This document shows, piece after piece, positions 1 to 8,314 of a stretch of DNA of 47,544 nt (positions are counted from its first letter, which is position 1; each line of letters begins with the position of its first letter). The DNA lies in NCBI GenBank assembly GCA_938022935.1, contig CALIHL010000026.1, positions 1 through 47,544 on the forward strand, given 5' to 3'. The position numbers and the translations under genes are program-made. The notes beneath the pieces are model-generated. The model searched no databases. It was not told where the DNA came from and saw only the letters and a list, made by a program, of their open reading frames with translations. This DNA comes from an uncultured Saprospiraceae bacterium. Its GTDB lineage: Bacteria; Bacteroidota; Bacteroidia; Chitinophagales; Saprospiraceae.

Positions 1-3000
1 ACCAGAACCATTTTGCAATTTTAAGATGCGCTTGATGCCCGCTTTTATATTTCTATCAATCTCCGCATCAGCCACATAGTCTGTCAACTCCTTAAGATAG
101 AGCTGCACAAATGAAGAAGATGTGGTTTGCTCCAAACATCCATAAGGATAGTTAACAAGATAGTCCACCCTATCAGCAAGTCGAACGGACGGCATCAAGC
201 TCAGTTCTATTGTAGCATCATTAGTGCCTTGCACGCCAAATGGTTTATAATCAGTTGTCCAGGTCTCTCCTGCTTTCAAGGTATGCGAAGTTACTTCTGA
301 GACAACTGGATTGGGATTACGAACATCTACTTCTATCTGTTGACTGGCTTTGTATGGCCCGCTTGTAGCACTAACATCAATCTTAGCTATACCCAACTCC
401 TCTCCTACTGTTGCATCAAAGTAAGTCACCTGTTCTCCTTGCTGTGTGAAGCTTAATGACTGTGTTCTATCTGGAGTAATAAGATGATCTGAAGTTGTCA
501 AATCAACCTGCACATTCTTGATGTCATCTTGCATCCCAAACACAGAAACTGGAATCTTTATTTTCTCTCCTTGTGATATCACCCTCGGCACTGTCGGCAG
601 TAACATCAGTGGCGTCTTAACAGGTGTTGCTTCATCTGTACGACCATATGAATGGCCAGACCTTGCGATGACCATCGTTCTCACAGAACCGATATAATTA
701 GGCATCGTAAATGAATGAGTTGCATCCGCTCCTGGCTTCAGATAAAATGGACCAGCTGAAAAAACAACTGGTTTAAATCTAATCGCCTTCTTCTTGCCGT
801 CACCAGCTTCTGCCTCACCGTCTCCACCGACACTGATGATTTTATCTGGAGTGCCATTAAGTCCATACAAAATATCATCATATACGTCCCACGTTTTTAT
901 ACCCAAGGATCTTTTTGCAAAAAAGTGTCCATGTGGATTGGGTGTTTTATAATTAGTAAGATCCAATAGCCCTTCATCTACTACAGCAATAGTATAAGTC
1001 ATCGCCTTTCTTTCTGCTTCACTGACCTTGATAGAAAATGTCTCTTCCGGTTTAAACACATCTGCGACCTCAATCTTCGGTTCTAACTTGCTATCTGGAT
1101 CTTCTATCATAATCGGTATAACTCCATACATCCTGATAGGCAGGTCATTGGTCACTTGCTCATAAGGTTGTATCAAGCTAACATGTGCATAGACATTAGG
1201 TGCCATCAACTTGTCTGTACGAAACTTGTAAGTTGACGAACCTTTAGTACCTGTGATCCAATCTTGCAAAACCACTTCGTCTTCACTTTCTATAGAAACT
1301 AAGATCTTAGAGCCTTCTTCTGAAGGAATGCTCAATGTCACTTCATCTCCAGAAATATATTGCTCGCTATCAGCTGTAAAAGCCAATCTACTCAAGCTGC
1401 TTCTTTCTTCAGAAGTCATCGATGATCTCCAACCAGATGCATAGAAAAACTCACCTGTACAATGTCCTGACTCAACATCACATATCCTGATGAGCTTACG
1501 GCCATATTCAAAATCATCAGTGCTAAATGGAATCTCAACCTTTCCATTCGCTCCTGAGATAGCATCTGCTTTTATGATTGCCTTGGTATGCTGATCACTA
1601 TTCAACTCATAGATGTTATTCCTTTCGCCTCGGTAGTACCACCATCGCCAGTTGATGTCATAGACACCAACGGATAGGCGTCGGTTAGTTGCTGGACTCC
1701 CGTCTTCATTAACCACTATAGCTTGAGCATTTCCTGCATCTCCGATTTTCACAGATTTATAACCCCAGCTATTCTTGGGCATCGTAACACCCACGTAAGT
1801 CGCATATGGGCTTACCTCTATAGAACTATAGTTTTCTGAGAAGTCACCCCCTTTTTCAAAAACCCTGCTGGTGATATTGGATTTGAGCATAGCTGGATAT
1901 TTAGAATTCTTATCCAACAATAACTCAAAGGACTGCTCACCTGCGTCATTGAGAGCGCCTTCAAAAAGTGTTACTTGTCCTCCATTTATTTTTCTCGCTG
2001 GATCGCTAAATGTATAATCCTTGTAGCCCTCAAACCGTGGACTCATCACAGACCATTGTCCATCTATTTTCACTTTAAGATCAGAAGCTGGTGCTCCATG
2101 AAGCCATGATGAGACAACCTTGATCTTTCGACTATCTCGATTGACGTAGCTGATGCGATCATCCTTCTCAAGAGAGATGCGCAATCTATTGGGTTTGACA
2201 GTTTCTACATTGATGCGTTTAGAAAACGAAACACTACCAACAGATAACGAAGCACTCCATGCACCTGTGACATCATCCATGTCTGTTGGTATCGCAAACG
2301 AATAAATATGATCCATATGCGAAGTCGTGCTCTGGCGATACTTCACGTGGCTTTGAGCATCTTTAACCACTAATGTAACAGGATGATCATCTGGCAGATC
2401 CATCGTGCCATCCTCAATCATAGCATGGAAGTATATAGAGTCACCTGGCCTATATACACCTCTATCTGTATATAAAAAAGCATCAATACCCTTCTTAGAC
2501 TTCTTACCTCCAGTATTAAAATCAGTGATACTTTTAGCGTTGGCATCTTTTAAGTTGATATAGGCCGCCCCTTCCGTATGTTTTATAATTGCATAAGAAG
2601 CTTTTTTTTCTAATTGCATCACAGCTATGCCGTCCGTTGTTGTGGTGACACTTCCCAAAAGAATCTTTTGATAATCATAGAATGACACATCGGCAGCAGC
2701 AAGATTCTTACCATCACTGATTCTGTTAGCTGCTATGTAGTATTTGTTATTACCGTCTCTTTTTACAATGGTTGCCACATCAGACAACAGAACGTTTCTG
2801 CTCACAAACTTATCAGTCGTATAATATGACTTACGACATGGGTCATCATAACCGTCATAGCCATAATATCTATACTGCATAATGGATCGACCCTTTTTAA
2901 ATGCTGGATAGTCTGTTATGCCACTTGCACATGCGTATGTAACATATGATGGCCTATACCCGAGTCTGACCTGATAGACAGCATCTTGATCCTTCATCAT

Positions 3001-4251
3001 ATATTCATTAAGGTCAAGCGCTATAGATCTCCATGTGTTGATGGGTTGACCTAAGTCCTTGATACTTCTTTTCTCTTGATGTACGATTACACCAACTTCG
3101 TTAAGGCTATAGCTACCACTCAGGTCATTCTGTTGCATAAACTGAAGGACATTCTGATCGTATATTTTGAATACCTCGATATCAACAGTATCTATATTGA
3201 TCGCTTCAAATGGAAAAGTAATATCACCAATAGCTGGAACGATCACCCCAGACTCAGCAAGTCTTAGTTCCGGTTTTACAGGCTCTATATTGAGATCCCA
3301 GGTCACAACTTGTGCTAATGACTTACCGGCATATGACCTTATGCTCTTGGATAATTCTAATTGTATAGTCCCTGTAAGGTCACCGTCTGGATAGATCTTT
3401 AGCTCGTTGCCTTCGATAAGCGTCTTGATGTTTTTATAATTGTCATTGATCTTAATTAGCCCTTTGAGATTTTGATTGGCGTCGATAGGTTGACTAAAAA
3501 GAACAGTGATATATCTACTTGGATCGTTCTGTATGATCACATCATCAACTGCATAAGACTTCTCTCCTGCGATGACGATCTTCTTACTTCCATCAAAATC
3601 ACTGACTAATCCTTTTCCATCCCATACGACTTCAAGTTCTTGTTTTTCGGATTGTTGAGACAAGCCAGAGATCTTGAAGTCATGCACTTTGCCAGATGCA
3701 TTATGATCCCAAGTCAACTGACTTTGTGCAACACCATTAAGGGATAGCATCTTTTCTATTTGCGATGGGTCTACATATTGATTAGATAATATGGCTCCTT
3801 CTATCACCACATCAACTGATGTACCATTAGCTTCTAACTTTTGATAGATGGCATTCATACTCAGGTGGAGGGCGCGGGTCTTGAAGTTTACAATCAATGG
3901 ATCAGCATCACTTACTTCTGGATCTATCGACTGAACATCGACTGACATAGAGTAGCTCTGATCAAACCCAAGATGTTCTACAGGATTGAAAACTACTGTG
4001 TACGCATCAACCCAATTAAACTCGCCATCTATGTGCGGGCTAAATCTTATCTGAGTCGAAGCGTCGAATGAGGATTGATCAATCTCTTCTTTAAATCTCA
4101 AAACAATGTCTTCATCGATATTGATCACAGACGCGACTCTTTCATTTAAGTACTTAGAGATGAGATATTGAGATTCTGGAGGTGAGGTTGACTGCCTATC
4201 CTGACAAGAGAGGATCGTTAGGAGGGCAAGTAGTAGCAGTAAGTATTTCAT
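1..4251 (-). CDS. Bacterial alpha-2-macroglobulin family lipoprotein, C-terminus cut by window edge
   Basis: The frame is open from an ATG at 4251 to base 1, about 1417 codons, with no stop in the window. The protein starts with a lipoprotein signal (MKYLLLLLALLTILSCQ, lipobox ILSC). Macroglobulin landmarks follow in order: a VYRPGDSIYF segment (near bases 2440-2470), an AVVDEGLLDLTNYKTP segment (near 950-990), a MPNYIGSVRTMVIA segment (near 670-710), and the thioester motif in YPYGCLEQTT with Cys about residue 1372. After it comes the start of the thioester helical domain (IKAGIKRILKLQNGSG). Family role: an envelope-anchored protease trap, in which the internal thioester covalently captures an attacking protease. 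The missing C-terminal part and any pbpC partner would lie beyond the left edge. I found no clear promoter just upstream. Confidence 0.93.
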   Translation of the reverse strand, partial: MKYLLLLLALLTILSCQDRQSTSPPESQYLISKYLNERVASVINIDEDIVLRFKEEIDQSSFDASTQIRFSPHIDGEFNWVDAYTVVFNPVEHLGFDQSYSMSVDVQSIDPEVSDADPLIVNFKTRALHLSMNAIYQKLEANGTSVDVVIEGAILSNQYVDPSQIEKMLSLNGVAQSQLTWDHNASGKVHDFKISGLSQQSEKQELEVVWDGKGLVSDFDGSKKIVIAGEKSYAVDDVIIQNDPSRYITVLFSQPIDANQNLKGLIKINDNYKNIKTLIEGNELKIYPDGDLTGTIQLELSKSIRSYAGKSLAQVVTWDLNIEPVKPELRLAESGVIVPAIGDITFPFEAINIDTVDIEVFKIYDQNVLQFMQQNDLSGSYSLNEVGVIVHQEKRSIKDLGQPINTWRSIALDLNEYMMKDQDAVYQVRLGYRPSYVTYACASGITDYPAFKKGRSIMQYRYYGYDGYDDPCRKSYYTTDKFVSRNVLLSDVATIVKRDGNNKYYIAANRISDGKNLAAADVSFYDYQKILLGSVTTTTDGIAVMQLEKKASYAIIKHTEGAAYINLKDANAKSITDFNTGGKKSKKGIDAFLYTDRGVYRPGDSIYFHAMIEDGTMDLPDDHPVTLVVKDAQSHVKYRQSTTSHMDHIYSFAIPTDMDDVTGAWSASLSVGSVSFSKRINVETVKPNRLRISLEKDDRISYVNRDSRKIKVVSSWLHGAPASDLKVKIDGQWSVMSPRFEGYKDYTFSDPARKINGGQVTLFEGALNDAGEQSFELLLDKNSKYPAMLKSNITSRVFEKGGDFSENYSSIEVSPYATYVGVTMPKNSWGYKSVKIGDAGNAQAIVVNEDGSPATNRRLSVGVYDINWRWWYYRGERNNIYELNSDQHTKAIIKADAISGANGKVEIPFSTDDFEYGRKLIRICDVESGHCTGEFFYASGWRSSMTSEERSSLSRLAFTADSEQYISGDEVTLSIPSEEGSKILVSIESEDEVVLQDWITGTKGSSTYKFRTDKLMAPNVYAHVSLIQPYEQVTNDLPIRMYGVIPIMIEDPDSKLEPKIEVADVFKPEETFSIKVSEAERKAMTYTIAVVDEGLLDLTNYKTPNPHGHFFAKRSLGIKTWDVYDDILYGLNGTPDKIISVGGDGEAEAGDGKKKAIRFKPVVFSAGPFYLKPGADATHSFTMPNYIGSVRTMVIARSGHSYGRTDEATPVKTPLMLLPTVPRVISQGEKIKIPVSVFGMQDDIKNVQVDLTTSDHLITPDRTQSLSFTQQGEQVTYFDATVGEELGIAKIDVSATSGPYKASQQIEVDVRNPNPVVSEVTSHTLKAGETWTTDYKPFGVQGTNDATIELSLMPSVRLADRVDYLVNYPYGCLEQTTSSSFVQLYLKELTDYVADAEIDRNIKAGIKRILKLQNGSG

Positions 4252-4584
4252 AAGCAGGGAGGAGTAATTGATGTAATATAAGCGTAAACGGAAGTTTTTG
4301 ACCAGAATATATAAGGGTATTCCAGAGGATTGTGCTCTCACTTGTCATATGGCAACTTGGGTCAGTTCATCACAAGTAAGTTGGACATAATAAGTCCCAA
4401 GGTTCGACGCTAAGTGCTTTGTCCGTTAATAGAGCCAGATCAGAATAATCATTCGTCCCTATACTCATGCAACGTTAGTTTTCAAGTATTTATGAAAATG
4501 GGATAAAAAACACATTGTCCTAAACTGCTGAATATCAGATGAATAGCCGAATCAACACGATTTAGTCAAAAGTCAAAACATGTT

Positions 4585-4617
4585 TTGTTTAACTTATTTT
4601 GGTGTTTTGTTAAACAA
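4585..4617. promoter_or_regulatory. Perfect 9-bp inverted repeat over the sigma-factor -33 element
   Basis: TTGTTTAAC at 4585-4593 is the exact reverse complement of GTTAAACAA at 4609-4617, separated by 15 bases. The TTTG of the promoter (4598-4601) sits between the arms. A dimeric regulator bound here would cover the -33 region, so this is a plausible operator, but the cognate protein is unknown. Confidence 0.5.
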
Positions 4618-4629
4618 TCATTATCTTTG
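4598..4629 (+). promoter_or_regulatory. Bacteroidota-type promoter of the ECF sigma gene
   Basis: TTTG at 4598-4601, a 20-base spacer, then TATCTTTG at 4622-4629. This matches the TTTG / TAnnTTTG consensus of the primary sigma factor of Bacteroidota exactly. Transcription would start near 4636, leaving a leader of roughly 14 bases before the ATG at 4650. Confidence 0.7.
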
Positions 4630-4649
4630 AGTTAACAAAGAACATAACC

Positions 4650-5198
4650 ATGGAATTAATGACTGAAGTAGATTTTGTTGCAAGCTTTGATAAGCTCACT
4701 GTTCCGCTTAATTCATTTGCATATAACTTAACGAAGAATAAAGAGGAGTCAAAGGACTTGTATCAAGAGACTGCTTTTCGGGCTATGACGAATAGAGATA
4801 AGTTTAAGGCAGGGACGAACTTAAAGGCATGGTTATTTACAATTATGAAGAACATCTTCATAAATAATTATCGCAAGAAATTAAAGAGGAATACAATCTT
4901 AGATGATACTGACAACATGTATTATCTCAACTCCACAGATCTATCGATCAGTAATGGTGCTGGGACAAATATGGTTTTGGATGAACTCCATACGATGATT
5001 AAAGAACTGGATGATTCGATCAAGATACCTTTTGAGATGCATTTCACTGGATTTAAATATCAAGAAATTGCTGATCAACTTGAACTACCACTAGGCACTG
5101 TAAAGAGCAGAATATTCTTTGCAAGAAAAGAGCTCAAGCACAAGATCAAAGTGCAATACGGTAATTACACCACTATAAGAAGTAAGTTGTCTGCGTAG
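4650..5198 (+). CDS. ECF-type RNA polymerase sigma factor (sigma-70 family)
   Basis: A 182-residue protein with the two-domain layout of an extracytoplasmic-function sigma factor. Region 2 spans about residues 15-80 and includes LYQETAFRAM and NLKAWLFTIMKNIFINNYRK, the -10-recognising and melting helices. Region 4 spans about 120-165 and holds the helix-turn-helix (FKYQEIADQLELPLGTVKSR). It directs RNA polymerase to a specific promoter set. No anti-sigma gene is adjacent: the next gene is convergent and encodes an SRPBCC protein, so control may be transcriptional, which fits the strong consensus promoter and inverted repeat upstream. The start at 4650 is set by that promoter. Confidence 0.93.
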   Translation: MELMTEVDFVASFDKLTVPLNSFAYNLTKNKEESKDLYQETAFRAMTNRDKFKAGTNLKAWLFTIMKNIFINNYRKKLKRNTILDDTDNMYYLNSTDLSISNGAGTNMVLDELHTMIKELDDSIKIPFEMHFTGFKYQEIADQLELPLGTVKSRIFFARKELKHKIKVQYGNYTTIRSKLSA

Positions 5199-5204
5199 TA
5201 CACG

Positions 5205-5639
5205 CTAATTGAAATATTTCTTGTAGCCACTTTTACGCGGATAAAATCCTAAGTACATAAACGGATAAATAAGAATGTCAATTAACTTTTTGCCAGTTGA
5301 GTAGCTGATATCATCTATAATCATAGATGACTCATCACCCAAACTCATTACAATATGCTTGTGTCTCCACTCTTTTAATGGAAAAGGAAGTTGTGTGCCT
5401 ATATCAATGAAGTAAGCTTTAGCGTCGTCTTGTCCGTGCTCGATAATCTTACTTACCCACTTAGTCCTAATCGGACTTGTAAATACCAGAGCTACAATAT
5501 CTCCTGTCTTGCTACCAGTGAATTGTGTGATTTCCATTTTGGCTCCAATAGGTTTGAGAGATTTGAAGAGATCTATATCAAACCGATCCATGACATCTAT
5601 GTAATATCCCCGAACCTTAGTTTTTAATACGAGCTTCAT
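5205..5639 (-). CDS. SRPBCC-fold protein, probable ligand-binding
   Basis: A 144-residue soluble protein without signal peptide or membrane segments. The order of features fits the SRPBCC/START-like helix-grip fold seen in many small Bacteroidota proteins: an N-terminal strand (KLVLKTKVR), an early amphipathic helix (DRFDIDLFKSLKPIG), alternating beta strands (TGDIVALVFTS, KAYFIDIG, HKHIVMSLGDESSMIIDDISY), then a C-terminal helix (KKLIDILIYPFMYLGFYPRK). Family members bind hydrophobic ligands or act as small cyclases or hydratases; the ligand here cannot be read. It ends 6 bases from the convergent sigma factor. Confidence 0.6.
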   Translation of the reverse strand: MKLVLKTKVRGYYIDVMDRFDIDLFKSLKPIGAKMEITQFTGSKTGDIVALVFTSPIRTKWVSKIIEHGQDDAKAYFIDIGTQLPFPLKEWRHKHIVMSLGDESSMIIDDISYSTGKKLIDILIYPFMYLGFYPRKSGYKKYFN

Positions 5640-5782
5640 AGATGACTAATGGTTTGAAGTGTGTTTATGTTTTGACTTAATACCAAACTGTGTTGTACAT
5701 CTAAGGTGATAAACACTGGACTACGAAAGGGTACAGATTCTTCCTGATGGCATATATAGTACTAAAACAACGATGCCAAAGC

Positions 5783-6454
5783 CTATGATATAGTTGTAAA
5801 AGCGAAATGATTAAGCATTTTTTCGAGGTCTTTGTCGGTGTTACTCTTTTTCAGGCTGGTGAGTCTGGGCAGGTGCTCTGCATAGTAGGTCTGGTTGTTG
5901 ACCATGTCAAAGATGGTTGAAGCAAGGGTTGTAGCGTACGGGTACTTAGGGTTGTTTGCTTTGATGATGGCGGCTACTTTTTCTACAAGCTCTTTGTAAG
6001 GTATAAAGAAACCATGTTTGTTTTCTGTATCAACGTTAGCTACATGATATGACTTAGAGCTTTCTTTCATGATTATAGAAAAGAGAAGGCGTTCATTGAT
6101 ATAGTCTGTTAGCTTTGACTCTGTCTTAGCATGTATGATACAATGTATCGCTTTTTGCAATCTGATTTTTTGGTCGGGCATGTTATCAGTCTGGCGATCT
6201 ATGAGATAACCTACCCACTCCCAATACCAACAGTTAAGATAAAGAAGGAGGAGGTGCTTGTTTTCAAAATATCGATATATAGATACCTCAGAAGACTCCA
6301 TCAGCGTAGCGAGCTTCTTGAAAGTGAACTTCTCGAATCCTAGCTTGTCTATCAGCTCTATAGAACCAGATAGAAGTCTTTGCCCATAATTACTCCCTTG
6401 AGGATCTTTCAAATAGAGTTTTTCGGGTAGAATAAAGTTGAGTTTAAGTGCCAT
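5783..6454 (-). CDS. TetR-family transcriptional regulator
   Basis: An N-terminal TetR helix-turn-helix is visible: a helix with GSIELIDKLGFEKFTFKKLATLM followed by the recognition helix around SEVSIYRYFENKHLLL. The C-terminal 150 residues are the variable ligand-binding helical domain. I place the start at the ATG at 6454 (MALKLNF), since relatives begin this way; an ATG at 6484 is possible but lies upstream of a TATTTTTG -7 element at 6462-6469. It is transcribed divergently from the ABC-HlyD-thioesterase-TolC operon and probably represses it, and perhaps itself, through the palindrome at 6518-6532. Confidence 0.88.
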   Translation of the reverse strand: MALKLNFILPEKLYLKDPQGSNYGQRLLSGSIELIDKLGFEKFTFKKLATLMESSEVSIYRYFENKHLLLLYLNCWYWEWVGYLIDRQTDNMPDQKIRLQKAIHCIIHAKTESKLTDYINERLLFSIIMKESSKSYHVANVDTENKHGFFIPYKELVEKVAAIIKANNPKYPYATTLASTIFDMVNNQTYYAEHLPRLTSLKKSNTDKDLEKMLNHFAFTTIS

Positions 6455-6461
6455 AGCAAAA

Positions 6462-6469
6462 CAAAAATA
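6462..6469 (-). promoter_or_regulatory. Candidate -7 element for the TetR gene
   Basis: On the minus strand this reads TATTTTTG, a perfect TAnnTTTG. It lies only about 8 bases upstream of the preferred start at 6454, which would make the mRNA almost leaderless. No good TTTG lies at the right distance, so the call is tentative. Confidence 0.35.
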
Positions 6470-6517
6470 ATCAAAAAGCATCAATATGCAGAATTATTAG
6501 TTTTATTTACTATTTGA

Positions 6518-6532
6518 GTTAGTAATACTAAC
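6518..6532. promoter_or_regulatory. Perfect 15-bp palindrome, candidate TetR operator
   Basis: GTTAGTA-A-TACTAAC: two exact 7-bp arms around one central base. It lies in the intergenic region between the tetR-type gene and the export operon, 18 bases upstream of the operon's -7 element, where the -33 element would be expected. Both size and position fit a TetR dimer blocking RNA polymerase. Confidence 0.65.
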
Positions 6533-6550
6533 CTTTTAATTTAATTCACC

Positions 6551-6558
6551 TAACTTTG
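6551..6558 (+). promoter_or_regulatory. -7 element of the export operon promoter
   Basis: TAACTTTG matches TAnnTTTG exactly. The -33 position (about 6527-6530) falls inside the palindrome and lacks a consensus TTTG. Start of transcription would be near 6565, giving a leader of about 75 bases. Confidence 0.55.
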
Positions 6559-6639
6559 TAATTCAATACGACATCGGTATCAGTCCAACAAACTGAACTA
6601 ATGAGCATATCACTATAAAAGGCTTAAAGATTAACAAGC

Positions 6640-8313
6640 ATGATAGAAAAACTAACTCCTCTTAATAGATTTAGGCGGCTGTTGTCCTTAGAGCGCAAAG
6701 ATATCACTCAGGTATACGTGTACGCCTTCTTTAATGGTCTTGTGAACTTGACACTGCCCTTGGGTATCCAAGCCATCATCAACCTTATCCAAGGGGGTGA
6801 GATCACTACGTCATGGTATATACTGGTATCTTTTGTAATTTCTGGTATCGCTCTTACAGGGATCTTACAATTGTTTCAATTAAGGATCGTTGAGAACTTA
6901 GCACAGCGGATCTTTAGCAACGCATCTTTTGAGTTTGCCTATCGGATACCCAAGATCAAGTATGAGGAGTTTAGAAACTACTACGGGCCAGATCTGGCAA
7001 ACAGGTTTTTTGATACGATGACTATACAGAAAGGGTTACCAAAGTTTCTAATTGATTTTTCATTAGCAATATTTCAAATCATCGTAGGCCTCATCGTCCT
7101 GAGTCTGTATCATTCTTTCTTTATCATCTTTAGTGTACTGCTCTTGATCATCGTATACTTCATCATAGCAACAACAGGTCCTAAAGGTCTAAGTACAAGC
7201 CTAACAGAGTCGTCACATAAGTATAAGATCGCTTTTTGGTTAGAGGAGATCGCACGAAGTAAGCTGTCGTTTAAATTAGCCAGTGATAATAAATTGAGCT
7301 TAGCGAAAACTGATCTACAAGTATCGGGATACTTGAATGCGCGTGAGAATCACTTTAAGGTGATCGTGACACAGTCCGTGTATTTGATCATTTTTAAGGT
7401 GTTAGTCGCGGCTGGTCTTCTGATCACTGGAAGTATACTGGTCTTTAATGAACAGATGAATATCGGTCAGTTTGTAGCTGCGGAAATCATCATCATCTTG
7501 ATCATCGCTTCAGTTGAGAAACTTATAAAAACGATTGAGTCTATCTATGATGTTCTGACAGCACTTGAGAAGATAGGGTTTGTGTTTGATAAGCCGATGG
7601 ATGAATTTGAAGGGATCGAGCTTAAGGATTCGGATACTTCGTTTGCGATAGATCTTGAGAACCTATCTTATCGATATGAGGATGCGGCCTCTCCTACTCT
7701 TGACAACATCAACTTGGAGATAAGTGAAGAAGATTCTACAGTCATCTATGGGCCACCGAGTTCTGGGAAGTCGACACTATTAAAATTAATATCTGGTGTC
7801 TTGGAGCCCACTGATGGATTGGTGAAGTATAACAAATTTCCCTTGAGGTCTCTGGACTTTGAAAAGGTAAAAGAAGAGATAGGGTTTTGTATCAGCCACA
7901 GTGAAATATTTGAGGGCACTATCTTAGAAAATATATCTATGCAAAGGGATAATGCAACCCCAGAGTTGATCAATAAGGCGATTGAGATCACGGGACTATC
8001 TCCTTATCTATCTAAGATGCCTCTAGGCCTTAACACTGTGGTTGATCCAGAAGGCAAGCGAATACCACGAAATCTACAGAACAGGATATTGTTGTCACGC
8101 GCTATCGCGACCAACCCACGATTATTGATCTTAGAAGACCCTCTTGATCATGTAAATCAAGAAGAGAAGAGAAGAATTATCTCTACACTTACTGCTAAAG
8201 AGAATAGATGGCGACTGATTGTATCCTCAGTGGACGATATCTGGAAGAAGCATATACCTCACGTCGTACAATTAGAAAACGGATCGATCTTATCAAATAC
8301 AAAAGAACAATAG
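6640..8313 (+). CDS. ABC exporter half-transporter (membrane domain fused to ATPase domain)
   Basis: 557 residues. The N-terminal 310 residues carry about five to six hydrophobic segments (around 25-45, 57-80, 137-178, 245-270, 277-292), the exporter membrane domain. The ATPase domain starts near 335. Walker A is intact (GPPSSGKST, 371-379). The other motifs are unusual: the Q-loop glutamine is replaced (CISHSE, about 417-422), the LSGGQ signature reads RIPRNLQ (474-480), Walker B ends LLILED (495-500) with acidic residues in inverted order, and the switch histidine is absent (LIVSSVDD). First gene of an operon with HlyD, thioesterase and TolC, so it should power tripartite export; the substrate is unknown. 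It lacks a C39 peptidase domain. Confidence 0.88.
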   Translation: MIEKLTPLNRFRRLLSLERKDITQVYVYAFFNGLVNLTLPLGIQAIINLIQGGEITTSWYILVSFVISGIALTGILQLFQLRIVENLAQRIFSNASFEFAYRIPKIKYEEFRNYYGPDLANRFFDTMTIQKGLPKFLIDFSLAIFQIIVGLIVLSLYHSFFIIFSVLLLIIVYFIIATTGPKGLSTSLTESSHKYKIAFWLEEIARSKLSFKLASDNKLSLAKTDLQVSGYLNARENHFKVIVTQSVYLIIFKVLVAAGLLITGSILVFNEQMNIGQFVAAEIIIILIIASVEKLIKTIESIYDVLTALEKIGFVFDKPMDEFEGIELKDSDTSFAIDLENLSYRYEDAASPTLDNINLEISEEDSTVIYGPPSSGKSTLLKLISGVLEPTDGLVKYNKFPLRSLDFEKVKEEIGFCISHSEIFEGTILENISMQRDNATPELINKAIEITGLSPYLSKMPLGLNTVVDPEGKRIPRNLQNRILLSRAIATNPRLLILEDPLDHVNQEEKRRIISTLTAKENRWRLIVSSVDDIWKKHIPHVVQLENGSILSNTKEQ

Positions 8314-8314
8314 T

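Larger units (their letters stand above)
4252..4649. other. 398-base intergenic region between divergent genes
   Basis: This is the only gap above 300 bases. I see no convincing gene in it. Its right end holds the sigma-factor promoter and an inverted repeat, listed separately. The middle (about 4335-4420) has weak dispersed inverted segments (CACTTGT with ACAAGT; AACTTGGG with CCCAAGGTT) that do not make a convincing hairpin. No consensus promoter for the leftward gene was found. Confidence 0.6.

Noticed and set aside
4335-4420. Inverted segments CACTTGT/ACAAGT and AACTTGGG/CCCAAGGTT as a possible small RNA or riboswitch
   Set aside because: Arms are short or mismatched and do not nest into one stable structure; no promoter or terminator frames them.
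6454-6484. ATG at 6484 as start of the TetR gene
   Set aside because: It would place the likely -7 element inside the gene, and the protein from 6454 begins as relatives do.
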